NCBI GenBank assembly: GCA_951799445.1
Contig: OX637290.1
Location: 4,838,501 to 4,902,500 of the forward strand
Source of the DNA: Pseudisothecium myosuroides
Taxonomy: Eukaryota > Streptophyta > Bryopsida > Hypnales > Lembophyllaceae
Direction of reading: 5' to 3'
DNA: 64,000 bases
Position 1 is the first letter of the stretch, and each line of letters opens with the position of its first letter. The notes under the pieces are model-generated. The model was not told the origin of the DNA. It ran no database searches and saw only the letters and a list, made by a program, of their open reading frames with translations. The position numbers and the translations under genes were made by a program. Shown here piece after piece: positions 12,401 through 24,800 of the stretch.

Positions 12401-15400
12401 GATGCTTTTTCTAAATTTATAAACAATGCAACCCGTTGCCTTTCATCATGCATGCATTTGTAACTGCAATGCATTATGTTGACAATACGTTTCATAATGT
12501 TTTGGCAAGTTAGTGTCATGACTTGGTGGGATTTGATCATTCAGTCTGCAGACGTTGCTGAGGCAAGGAAGTTGAAGCAACTCCATGTCAACGCTGCCCT
12601 ATTAAAGGAGCAGTTGCACGGTGAGAAGCAGCGTGCAAATAGGGCAGAGGCTGGTCTTACTGATCTCGTTAATCTGCAAACAAGAGTGACTCAACTGGAG
12701 TCTGAACTTGAACGCTGGTCTGAGATGATCGAAATCATTCCCGGAGCACATAGCCGTGATGATATTCCGCGCTGCATTATTGAGCTTCAAAGGTGAAATT
12801 TTTTGCACTCATCCTGACCTTTTCAGTGACGCTTAATTTTCTGTGCGTCTTCGCTTGCTTACTCTTGCAAGTATTATCTCGAAAGCATTGAGCCAGACAA
12901 AAGATTCAATCAACGATTGGGGCCACTGTTGTCTCCTGTTTAATTGTTTGTGATTGTATTTGTAGCTGATAGTGGATGAGCTAAAATGAGTTTTCTATGC
13001 ACAGGGCGGCTGTAGCTGCAACTGCAAAAACTGGAGAGGCTGCCGCTCAAGTAGCAGAGCTTCAAAGAGCTGCTGAAAGAGCCGACAGGGCTAAGACGCA
13101 CGCAGAAGCAAGGGCAGCGTCCCTGCAGGATGAGGTTGCAGATGCCATGGTGAAATCTGCTAGACTTGAGCGCAAGGTATCAATTATTTCGAGTTCTCTG
13201 AAATTTTACTGCAATCTCTTGTTTGCCTATTGACAGTCACCTTCTCGCTTATTGCCTCATCTCTCCTCCGACAATGATCTCTTAACTGTGGGGATATAGG
13301 ACCTGGTTTCAGGGTAATAGTGTGGAAACATCTTTAAGTGACCCCAATATAAAATGGTCTCCATATTCTACCTTTTGTTCAGGTCGCCATGATAAGCACA
13401 GAGCGTGATGGGTTGAAGAGAATACTAGAGTCATATGACAATGAAGAGGCTGTAATTGCCAGCCATAGAAAGCCTGGTGATAAAATAGCATCGCTGGGGA
13501 CTCCTGAAAACTCCAAGGAAAGCCGGATTCAGGTTCGCCTCGCCCTTTCTACGTCACTTTTTATGTTGCAGTTCAAGTAATGGTTAAAGCATACCCGAAC
13601 AGAAGCATGATAGTAGGTAACACATGCATTCCTAGCCTCAGACTTCATGGCGCATTGTCCAGAGTTTTTGATGTGCCGGTTTTCCATATTATCCCCACGA
13701 CTATCAGTCACGTCGTGTCCACATCCTTCAACCAAGCTTTTTCATAATTGCAAATTCAAAGTGCAATGAATGGTTCAGATGAACATGGCATCAGAGTTGC
13801 AAATTGCATGACCTGTTGCAGGAGCTTTCGTCAGCGTTGGTAGAAGCTCAACAACATACAACTCAACTAGAAGCAGCACTTTTGCAAAGCAATAATGTCA
13901 CATCCGAGCAACGACAGAAGATTGAGAGTCTTACCGAAGAAATGAACGACGCATATAAAAAGATCAAATCCTTGGACCGAGAAGGAGAAAGTCTCAGAAA
14001 TGAAGTGGCATCGTTGGAGTTGAGGGTGCGTATTCTTGGGCACCTCTATCAGGACCAGTCTTTATGTAGAATTTGTTAGGATTTGAAAGCGTGGGTTTTC
14101 TTTTCCTCAACAGCTGTCCATGTGACGACCACTGTTTTGCTTTCTATTCAGTTCTGTTCTATCATCTCTTTCCCTCTATTTTCCTAGATTTGTGTAGGAT
14201 TTTCCTCTTCATGGGCGAGTTTATTGGTCAGACCCTATGAAGACTGGATCTTAGCTCTTGAATCACAGTGATCTCAAATAACTGGAGGGAAACACATGCT
14301 GCTACTTCATCTTGTGATAATCTCCAACCTCCAGAGTCTTTTAGTTTGGTCTAGCCATTACAAAAATAAAGATATGGAAGAGGCCAGTTTGGCCATTTGG
14401 GCACTTAGGGGTTAAGTTGCCAATCATACTTGACTGTTTTTGCGCAATTGCTTAATTTTACAGTTAGGAAGGGGTGAGTTCAATCAGGCGACGACAAAAG
14501 TCTTACATCTTATCGGAGGTGTCGGAGGTATGGATGTCGGAGTTTCACTCTTGATTATGAGCCTTCTGTCTGCTTAATATTACGTGATGCATTCTATTGG
14601 ATATTGGGTTCAATGTTCCAGTCCCTCCCTAAGTACTTTCCGTGCCATTCTCACAGTGCTTGTTCGCCTGAGGCAGGAGAAAGTAGTACGAAGCCTACCA
14701 CAGTTTCAAGAGGAACTGAGCAGGTTCAATCTGAGGAATTGGCAGCGTTAACGAAGCAAATTGCATCCTTGGAAAAGCGCGAAGATCGGTATTTTTCTTA
14801 GACTCCATTTTTTCGGTAGTTAATCAATATCCTTCGTCATTCTTGTCTGAATTGGCGCTAAATTGGATGGAGCCAAATTTTATACCATCAGAATCAGTGA
14901 AGACCATTGCATTTGCTGGTCCAAAGATTGTTATAATTGACCTAAAGAAGTGCCCATGTGACCTACTTTAAAGTGCTCAGAAAACGTGAGGCCCAGTTTG
15001 AGCCTTTAGGAGTTATTTTTCTTCCGATTTGCCTGCTGGACGTTGTTCCCCTAGTTTTTTCTGATAATCACATTAAATTCTTTGTGAACTGGGGATGAAG
15101 GATTAGCTACGTTGTGATATCGTACTTGTCTATGGCTCTTGTTTGCAAATTTGGGTAGTTCTCACTGATTCGACCACGTGATGGGTACAGATATCGAAAG
15201 ATCTTTGCAGACAAAATTTCGCTCTTCAGAGAAGCTTGTTATTTACTGTTTGGATACAAGGTAATTTCCAGTTACACAACTCAACTCAGTTTCATCACCA
15301 GTAGGTCAACCACTTATTAAAACCGTCTGTGTTGTGCTTGTGGCTTTCTTGCTTGAGTCTTAACATTATGAGCTCCTCACATCATACTGCTTCTGCTGTC

Positions 15401-16361
15401 TGCAACATTTGCAGGTACAAATGCACGAGGAGAAAGACTCCGTGACACAGATGCCTGTGACAGTGTTCACGCTCCAATCCATCTATGCCTCCAGTGATGA
15501 TGACAGACTGCTGTTTCAGCTAAACCGAGGCCAGATGGATATGCTTGTAACTTTCGAACTCTCTTCTGGGCATATTTAAGAGTCTTCTCTTATTTTGTCA
15601 GATATGTGTTGATTTTCTTACGAGGAATTACATGTAGGAACTAAGAAACTAACTTGACATATTCCAATTTTACTTTTCTGCTTTAGCTTATATGGTCTTA
15701 ACACATTAGGTTATTTGCAATGATCTTTGTCCTGACTGAATGTTAAATTACTAGACGGCTTGCTTGCACTCATTTAGCTCTTGTGATGTCCATAGTATTT
15801 GAAAGAGTAGAATGAGTAACTCTTGATCAACTGTGTAGTCTCCTTTGTTTTGAGTTGGCATAGCTTATTCCTGATGTTTATTTTGCAGGCTACCGATTTT
15901 GCGACGTCCCCAGAGATTTCTCGTCAGGTACCTAATCCTGCAATTCTTGAGTATAGATATTGGCGCCGCTCATGTATACACTAATTCAAAGTAAGCCTCT
16001 TGTTTGTTGCTCATGTTGGATTTGTGTGCCCTTCACGGACCTAAATGTGACCCCGAAGATTCATAAACATGAAAGCCTAGGGTTGATGTTGGGTATATTT
16101 GTAAGCAACACTGAGAAATCATAGTTTATTGATCCAGTATTCAAAATATATATGCCAAGGTGTTTTGGAATCCTTTATTTATTGCCAGCAGGACTTCATA
16201 AGATTTAGGTAGTCTAATAATATGAACCATGTTCAGGAGTACCTACCTTACTATTGTTTTCATTTGTACAGGTGACAACCTTTCTGAAGAACTTTAAGTC
16301 AATTCCTGCGTTTATTGCCAACCTCACCATGGAACTTTTCAACAAGACAACCTTGAGTTGA
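9489..16361 (+). CDS. MAD1: spindle assembly checkpoint protein MAD1 (16 exons, about 747 aa)
   Basis: MAD1 is the coiled-coil platform that recruits MAD2 to nuclear pores and unattached kinetochores. The coding exons by splice site and phase are 9489-9779, 10346-10445, 10636-10796, 11075-11272, 11966-12058, 12198-12326, 12545-12792, 13005-13176, 13383-13532, 13822-14025, 14464-14518, 14677-14788, 15191-15260, 15415-15546, 15889-15927 and 16272-16361. All junctions are GT-AG and keep one frame. The N-terminus has a basic KRLR patch and the conserved CTYKCRNM. The middle (about residues 100-600) is Glu/Lys/Ala-rich coiled coil. A conserved LGRGEFNQATTKVLHL follows, and the C-terminal RWD-type domain shows FREACYLLFGYK, SIYASSDDD, PEISRQ and IPAFIANLTMELFNKTTLS before the stop. 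Length matches plant MAD1. The start is the Met nearest conserved sequence; an upstream in-frame extension to 9426 exists but precedes a likely acceptor. Confidence 0.93.
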
Positions 16362-17046
16362 TCGATATAGAGCTTTGCAGGAGTTAGAAAACTCCAATTC
16401 ACATATTACAGAGATTGACTGGTGTTTTATTTTCAATGGTTGCAAACTTTGCAATCATATTGATTATCAACTCTTGCATGACCTCGTCCTATGTCATGCA
16501 ATTGATTGTGTATGCTACATGAAACATGCCAAGTAAACAAGGAAGAAGGAAGACATGTGTCACGATTTTGTCATATCACTGAAACTTCTTGCAGCTCATT
16601 TATATGTGCGTATTGGATTGACTGGCCATCTACATCAAATTGCACAAATTTTGGTTTAGTTTGGTTTGGTTTCAATTTGTTTCGCAGCAAGTTACCTTTA
16701 CCCCAAGTCTAAGCATAATTATTGGTCTCTATACCCCTTTTGCTTTTAGCAAACGTGTTCTTTCATGGGATCCAGTTTTTTTTTTTCATATTTTATGAAG
16801 GGCCAAAGTGGCGATGTAAAATGTTATGATAGTGTACGTACTCCAAATTTCAACATTCATCCACATTTGGATAGAAAATATCATATTAGCACTCATCTGG
16901 ATGATATCTGTTCAGTTTGTGACAATTGCCGATAAACCCAAGAGAGCAACTCGGAGAGAACTCCCGACTAACTTACAGACAGAGCCACACGGAGCCAGAC
17001 AGATCGAGCCAAGCAGGGACAGATGTTTTGCTTGAATTTTGGAGCT

Positions 17047-17190
17047 ATGGCGAAGGATGCTGAGTTGTTGGACGTCGATCTCCCTGGCGAGGTACTTACT
17101 CACTTTCCCAGTTCAAAACAGATTTTACTTCGTTTTGTTATTGCTTTCAGGTCCGAGTGTTTGCGTTTGATCGCGATGATGTTGTGTAGG
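17047..17190 (+). CDS. possible first exon(s) of an unrecognised or lost gene
   Basis: An ATG in good context opens MAKDAELLDVDLPGE and ends at a GAG|GTACTT donor (exon 17047-17091). A TTTCAG acceptor at 17150 would join VRVFAFDRDDV in the same frame, across a very short 59-nt intron. Without splicing the ORF reads on to 17253. I recognise no family. A transposon begins 300 bp downstream (17543), so the rest of a gene may have been displaced. This may equally be a chance ORF. Confidence 0.2.
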
Positions 17191-17542
17191 TTTAGTTTGC
17201 GAAGCTTTCTTTTCTTTGTGCATGTCAGTAAAGGTAAAGCATCTACACATTAAATTTAGTGAACCTCCAACTACTGCGAATATGTCGGTCTTCTACATGA
17301 GCGTAGCTAGCGCCGGCCGCACTTCGAATGTCCTGTTCGGGCTTGCAAGCACGGGAGTCGAGTTCGAAAGCTGAAATCTGAAAGGGTAAAGCTCAGAAGT
17401 TTAGATGGTTCGTGTTGTACAGGCAGGCAGCGGTAAAGCTCTCGAGCACTGCGGTCGAATCAACAGCATTTAGTTCGTGACGAGCAACGATGAATCTCAA
17501 GATAAGCTACCAGAGTAGGTTACATGCAAAAACCGTCATTAA

Positions 17543-18474
17543 CCCCTAAAGGACCGGCATGCGTTTTTTGGCCGTAAAGAAATTTTGGGCAGGTCTGTGT
17601 GACTAGAGATTTTCATATTTTAAGCTGAAATTTTATTAGAAGGTGGGCGCGAGAAATATCTTTCATATGCACTAAATTTCAAGACATTTTGAAATAGGAG
17701 TCAAAAGTTATGGCCAAATATGTTACTTTTTTTCGTAACTGGGCAGTCCGGGCAGCAAGAAAAATTTGGCAAAAATTTGATTTTTTTTTTTAAATATTTT
17801 TTTTCTTGTAGATTATATTTTTGTCTATCTGGAAAGCTTTGATTCATTTCATTTGGATTTGTTATGAGAAAGTTATGGACATTCTTGTTTTTCGGGCAAT
17901 TAGAGCATTTTCTTGGAAAAAATAACTTGTAGGAATCATTTCTAAATGCTATTTTTGCAATTTAAAAAAAAATAAAAATTCTCATGGTTTAGTTTACTTG
18001 TTAGAACAATCTCACCATTGGGATTAGTGTATTTTAATTCCATCTAAAATATGTTAATGTTTTAGATTTTCCTTCTATCTCGTACCTACTTCTACTTAAT
18101 AAATTTTTTAGGAATGACAATTAAGTTTTTTTGAATATTTTTTTTCCGAGACTCTCAACTCAATTCTCCACTATAAAAATTTCAAGCACAAAACTCTGTA
18201 GTGCAAAAATTTTAAGTTAAAAATGTTTAAAGTCAAAAAATCTAGTCCTGCAATGTGTTGAAATATTTGTTTTTTCCACTTTAAACGTAGATATCTTGCA
18301 ATCTGAGCGGTCAAAAATTCTGAAATTTTTTCCACACATTCTTATACTAGTTAGGTGTAAGATCCTACGGTTAGATGTGCAAAAAAAACATTTTTCATTT
18401 TTTTTTACTCCTTGCTATAGAAATGGCAGTTTTGATGGTTTTTTGGCAGAAAAAATGCCTTGGGCCTTTAGGGG
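17543..18474 (+). mobile_element. complete 932-bp TTAA-flanked element (family A reference copy)
   Basis: Left end CCCCTAAAGGACC and right end (reverse complement) CCCCTAAAGGCCC are inverted repeats, each bordered by TTAA (17539-17542 and 18475-18478). There is no ORF of note. A TTAA duplication with CCCT-type termini recalls piggyBac-like elements, but the superfamily is not proven. Other copies: 2100-2318, 34016-34592, 42139-42951, 59412-61331. Confidence 0.7.
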
Positions 18475-18938
18475 TTAAGGAATGATATTTTAGAGTTAAC
18501 ATCCTCTAAATTAGTCATTGCTCACGACTGGTGTGTCATTCTGGAAGTGCAAACCTCCATAAGTCAACTGGCGACTCACTCAGTTAATTTAGACGGGGTG
18601 GACTCTGCATTTACTTCTCTTTGGTCATAGCCTTGAAGGAGCATTGTGCAAACGTTCTGCTGAAATTCATGTGTGGTTTCTGAGTGTGCTTCGTTACTTT
18701 GCGCCACTCGGTGAAGTACTGTAACTGAACTGAGGTCCTGGCGTAGCTTGATAATGTGTCACCGTTGAGTCACATTTATTCCCTAAATGACACTAATCAA
18801 CCATTTCATGCTCGTTACCCAATTTCAGACTGCATTTTAGGGCTACCCAAACCTTATTTTTTAACTCTTTTATTTTTAATAAGTTTGTGCGTTTCTCCAC
18901 AGGGATTTTTTGGGAGCTGGGTCTCCAACACCAGCTAG

Positions 18939-19097
18939 ATGAGTGACGCAGCCATGACCAACTGGGAAGACTTTGACCAAACCCGTACAGAGTTGCAGAC
19001 TGACTTATCCTGTGGAATCCTGAAATCTGGCCAAGCGTTTCAGCAGCACGGATCCCCAGCGTTGAAAACGGTCCTCACCCTGACAAAGACTTCATAG
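18939..19097 (+). CDS. 52-aa ORF, possible remnant with PH-domain-like start
   Basis: The ORF has an in-frame TAG just upstream, so the Met is a real candidate start. It contains WEDFDQTRTELQTDL and GILKSGQAFQQHGSPALKTV. The pattern G-x-F-x-x-HG-x-P-x-x-K-x-V-x-LT resembles the first strands of PH-type domains in plant proteins. That is only a resemblance over 25 residues. It could be a truncated gene fragment. It sits in a stretch with more G+C than its flanks. Confidence 0.25.
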   Translation: MSDAAMTNWEDFDQTRTELQTDLSCGILKSGQAFQQHGSPALKTVLTLTKTS

Positions 19098-19099
19098 AA

Positions 19100-19965
19100 T
19101 AGTAGTATAATAGTACTTTTCAGGTCGGGAAAGCTGTCAGTACACGCAAGCAAGTCCCACGTAAATTAAATTATTGCCATTACCACCAACTACGACTGGG
19201 TCACAGGCTCACAGCTACTGTTTAGCATCCCACACTCCTGTCCCTCGCTCCTTCACAGTTGACGCTGGCTATGGCGCTCTCCCCTTCGCCGAACTTTGCA
19301 AGTGCGCTACCCTTCCCACTCTGGATGTTTTTGCCTTAGAGATTCCCATCAAGTTTTTGCACCTCCGAAGCTACATCGCCTGAACCTCTCCATGTGCGTG
19401 TTCACGCTCTCATCGTTCGTGCAAACTTTCCTGCATCGTCGCTACCATAGTCGGCATCTGGGAACTTACTCTAACTCTGTAAGTTTCACAGTCCTGGGGT
19501 ACGTTGTATCCTCGTTCATTTAAGTAGCTTCACTTCCTCGCTAGTTTTTTCTGTACGATACCAGAAAGGTGGATTGTGGAGTTGGGAGCTTGAGATCTGG
19601 ATGTCGAGAGTTTGGTAACACGTTTGTGCTGGTGTTCGTTTCTGTCGATTTGTTCCTAGAGACATCCAAACTATGGTCGCTGGTGTTTCTTTGCTGCATC
19701 ATTTCATTGCCGGAGTTTCAAACTAACAACACAAGATGGCAGATTGTCTGGACCTGCATCTTCATGTTGGTGCTGTATTTCTTGGGTAGTCGGAGGCGCT
19801 CCTGTCCCTAACAACTGGATCCATATCGCATGTGTTAAGGTGTGTATTCTGAATGGACCGGCAGACTGTTCCAAATTAATGAATCTTCCATTATTAAAGT
19901 TGTTTTAAAGCCTTGGTATGTTTTTGTTGTTTCACTCTGCCAATTGTGGACAAATGGTATGGTAC
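19100..19965. other. no gene recognised; moderately GC-rich, transcript-like
   Basis: Several short plus-strand ORFs (19174-19383, 19296-19523, 19569-19811) overlap and lack recognisable motifs or shared splicing. Base composition is like the gene leaders in this window, so a non-coding transcript or old gene remnant is possible. Confidence 0.3.
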
Positions 19966-19969
19966 GTTT

Positions 19970-20330
19970 GTCTCTTTTGAGAGGATAGTAGTGAGGGAAT
20001 GTCACCTACTCACTTCCTAAGTGAGTAAGTTAATAACCTCCCATGTCTATATTTTCATTACCCCATATCTATATTTTTCTTGAGCATGCTAGAGTGCAAT
20101 CAATGTGAGATTAACAACCATATTTCATATCTTCTACATATATCCATTTGTTGTACCACATCAATGTTTTGATTAACATGTCCATATTCTATATAATCCC
20201 ATATATCATATACGTATATGTATGTTGTATTGTATAAGTTTTGTATTAGACATATATTTCGTATATTATATCCATATATATTCTGCATGTATTCTATATA
20301 TTGTATTCACATCAAAGTATTTGGTTTGGG
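19970..20330. mobile_element. family D copy 3 with ATATCC-rich interior
   Basis: The left end 'cttttgagaggatagtagtgagg' matches the left end of the element at 3753 and is followed by the same kind of 'tatccatattctatat' simple-sequence run. The right end is not fixed. Confidence 0.45.
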
Positions 20331-21889
20331 TAGGTGGGTGAATTAGGTGTTTTATTTTACTTGATTAAACTCAATTGGAAGGAAGGGGCTAGGGAGGGGG
20401 ATGTCTTTTCCAAGGGATAGTGGATGAATGCATCCAGTAGTCCATTAGGATTGGATAAGAAGCAACCAATGGTAAATGAAGTTAAGGATTAAAAGAGTAT
20501 GTTGTTGCAACCATGGATAAGGGATAGATTGTAATTCTGACATAAATGAGATACATTATGAATCGTGATTCTTTTGTGAATTTGTTGTAAAACTTATCTA
20601 TTAGTTGGTATATTGATTAAATGCAATTGAGTTGGAGTAGTTTTGATTTTGAATTGTTGTTTGGGTTTAATTGTAGAATCCATTGTATTGTATATAATTG
20701 GTTCCATTCCAATTCAATGGATTCCAATGTCTTGCATATAGTCAACTAATAATTTCAACATGCAAAAATTTAGATTTTTGAAGTTGATTCCTATTCTTTT
20801 GCCATAAGAAATGAGAGGATAACTATGAATTGGAGTGTGTTACATTTTTTTAGTAAAATTCATCCTCTCATGTAAACAAATTCAATTTTGAGAAATTCTA
20901 TAGAAAATATAGTGTGAATAACTTTTTGAGGATATGCTTGAGACATCGTCATTCTTCTATTGAGATAAGAGGTTTAAAATGTTTTTTTAACTCAACTATA
21001 TTTGATTATGAACAATTCCTATTTGCTTGGTAATTGTCAAGTTTCAACAATGCCTAAAGATTTTTTATATCTAATTTTTATCTGGTAACTATTGCCAATG
21101 AAAAGAATCTCATTGTTGAAAGAATTAAAGCAATCCACCCCAATAAAGTGTGAATAGAGATAAGATATAATAGGACTTAGGAGTCATTTTGTGAAAAGAT
21201 TCAAACAGTTTTTCATATTTCTAGAGAGAATCCTTTTGAAATTTTGTTGTTTGCATGTCGTCTTAACAATATATTGAGATCCATTCATTAACTACAAAAG
21301 AAATCAAATTAGCAATGCATGTGTTGGATATTGTAAATGTATCTAATATGTATCTAAGATGTGTCACTTGAAGATGTTGTTCAAATATGTTCAAATTAGT
21401 TGACCCCAACTATCAATAAATATTGAATCCTAGTTTATACTTCCCAAATATTGCATTATTCTTGTGTGTTTAGATTATAATCTTTGTTGTAGGTTGGAAT
21501 ACTATCTCTAACATCAATTTGTTGTATATCATAGAATTATAAATCATTTTTCCGAGGAATCCTTGGAACATTATTGGAGATAATGCAAATATTCTTGCTA
21601 ATATTTGCAATGTATAGTTTTTGTGCAAAGTTTTGTCTTGTTAAATTTGTGTAAGATTGTTATATTTTGTAATTCTTAATTATTGTATGATAGTAGATTT
21701 GTATAAGTATTGTTAAGTCACTTTGATAAAATTCTTTATATGAGATGATAAAAATATATTGGTTAATTGAATTTTTTTGGAGATCTTCTTATTTTTGCTT
21801 GTTTGAATTTTTATATTCTAACTATTTTTTTTGGAATTGTTTTGAAGATATTGTAGATCTTTGGTATATTACTCCATTTGTTGCTTAAA
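20330..21889. other. AT-rich 5' flank of the kinase-NLR
   Basis: No coding exon seen. The promoter of the downstream gene should lie here, but no specific element could be supported. Confidence 0.4.
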
Positions 21890-24800
21890 ATGGCGCCCTT
21901 TTTGATGTGGATTGCAAGTTTTTTCACATTGGCCATCTTCATGTTTCGGAGATATATGGGTTTTGCATGGTTTCCATGGTGAGTATAGATGTTATTTAGT
22001 ATTTGTCAATGATTGAAACGTGCATGTTAGAATAAAGTAGTGTTTGAATTACAAAGTTTTTTGTATAGTTTTCTATTTGATTTACATCAAACTTGTTTTT
22101 AAGCAACTATATATGTTATCAAATTTTAAAGTATATATTCTTAGTTTACTACAATAGATGAACAACTCTATCTTTAGCATTCAATGAAGTTTTATTTGTT
22201 GAATGGGTTTGATGTTTTTAATCAATACTTTAGGATAATTGGTTTCACTATATCTTGTCAAGATATGTTATTGATTGTAGATATTACATACTCTACAGGA
22301 AAGAGAAGGATTTCTCAGAAGTGCAAAGTGGACATTACAAAAGACTTCACAATATTATACCAAATCTTGAGAAATGCTTGAAGGCTACAGAAGCATCTTC
22401 AAAGAAAAAAGTCTTGAATAAAAATCAATGTGTACATCTTTTTGGCAAACTTGTATTAGCCATGAAGGGGATTGACAAAATGTTGTCAATTGCTACTATA
22501 GATCTCAATTTCCAATTTGTTTATGAAGAATTGTTTGGTCTTCAAAAGAGAGTAGAGATTGTGAAAAATAATTGCATTGAAGAAGAGCAATGGTGTCATT
22601 CAGCTCTATTTCAACTCCAAAACAAAGAGACTTTTCGTGAGCTACTTTTAGATCTCAAGTGTTGTTACAATGCAGCAAGGGAAATGTACTTATTCCACCA
22701 CCCAAATCAATTAGATGATATATTATCTATTGAGTTTGATGCAACTACCTATGATCAAGTCCTTGAAGATGGACAAGAACTAAAGACAAGGCTTGAAATT
22801 GTCCTTTTAGGAGAAACTACAAAGGATTATGCAATAGCGCATCACCTATTGTTGCGACTTAGAAATTTGGATCGAGTTGATGGTGGAGACTTGAATATTT
22901 TGGAGGTTCCCAATGATTTCAAAACGCCAAATTTAATCCAAAAAATAGGTGCAGGAGGTTATGGAGATGTATACAAATCGAATTGGTTGGGTCTTGCATG
23001 TGCCACAAAAGTGTTGAAAGTTGAACATGGTAATCTCTTGAGCTCTCGAAAAGAGGCCGGGATCTTGGCAGGCTTGAGCCATCCAAATCTTGTTCAATTT
23101 TTTGGTTGTGGGATTGTCAAACAAGTTGGTGAGAATCCTGAGGAAGATGAAACTGGTGAGATGCATTTGGTGATGGAATTGATGGATTCAAACTTGTCTA
23201 CCTTCTTGAAGAAAGCAAAAAGACCTTTATCCTATTCTATTGCAGTTGACATCATGCACCAAATTGCTAGGGGTGTATATTACCTTCATGACATGCAAGT
23301 TGCTCATCTTGATTTGAAACCTGATAATGTCTTGTATAATTCAATACCTATAGGGGATTTGGATCCTTGTCACATATTCAAGGTTATGGATTATGGAACT
23401 TCTCAATTGGAGGTTTGTAGCCATCCGGAGCATCCAGAGCCATCAAAATATACGATTGGAACACATGGATACATGGCTCCTGAAATGATAAAAGAAAGTA
23501 AAACTCCACGGTATCCATTTCAAGCTGATGTATGGTCCTTTGCCATGATATGTTCAGAGATTCTATCTAGAAAGGTTCCATACTCTAATTTGAAACCAAA
23601 AGCTTTTTATGATCAAATAAAAGGTACACATGGCCCTAGCTTGCGACCAAACCTACCTAATGATTTTGAAGGACTTACAATCTTAATCCAAAAATGTTGG
23701 TCTCAAGACCCTCTTCAACGGCCAACATTTTCTGAGATTTGTGACTGGCTCACTAATCTAAAGAAGTCTTTTTTGAAGAGAGGAGCATGCCCCTTAAGAG
23801 ATTCCAAGTCCATCATAAACCATGTCCCTAAGGTATGAAATTACCCAACTACAAAATTCATTTTGTAATGTTTGATTTATATTATGGTCTTCTATATTTT
23901 GCATTCATTGTTTTGAATGTAGTTTAGTATATTTTATAAGATGTACCTTTTGTATTTGTACAGGTGGATGAACCAAACACTTCTCCAAAGGAGATTCTAA
24001 TTGATTTAGATCATCAATTGTCCAAAGTCAAAGGGCTTTTGAAAATGAATTATATAGGCATTGTCGGCATGGGTGGAATTGGCAAGACCACACTAGCAAA
24101 GGCAATATTTGATGACATGACAATGACTTCTTCATATCATGCATCATGCTTTGTTGCAGAATGCAAGAATTATCAAAATTCTTATGAAATATTGTGCGAG
24201 ATATTAAAACTTTTGAAAGTTCAGAAATCCAAGAATTTGGATGATGCTCAACAGATGATGAAGAGACTCTTGGTTGAAAAGAAGTTTCTTTTAATACTAG
24301 ATGATGTCAACAAAGAAGATCTTTTACATGATATTGTACCTCTTGATATCATTCAAGCTAGCAAAGGTACTACAATAATTATCACAACACGCCAATGGAA
24401 TACCATAAAATCATTTGTGGGCCCTGAGGGAAGGTTGGATGTTGAATTGTTGAATGAAAAGGCAGCAACAACACTTTTCACCTCTCACCTTTGTTGGGGT
24501 GTAGCTTCTATATCACCGGACTTTGTAGCCTTGCGCAAACTTGTTGTGAAAGCTTGCAATGGCTTGCCTTTGAGTTTGAAAGTGATGGGTGCATTTTTGC
24601 GCAATAAAGAGAAGTTGAGAAGTTGGGAACGAGCACTACAAAGGATGGCAAGAGGAAGGAATTTAGATGGTGATGAAGAAATTTGGAACACCTTGCAAAT
24701 AAGCTTTGATGGATTGAATGATGGTGTTGAAAAGAAGATGTTTTTGGATGTGGCATGTTTCTTTTGTCGAGATGTATATCCATCTGGCATACCAAAAGAG

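Noticed and set aside
22184..22381. 65-codon ORF just before the kinase exon as an alternative N-terminus
   Set aside because: It is in a different frame from the kinase exon and most of it lies in the intron of the phase-consistent model.
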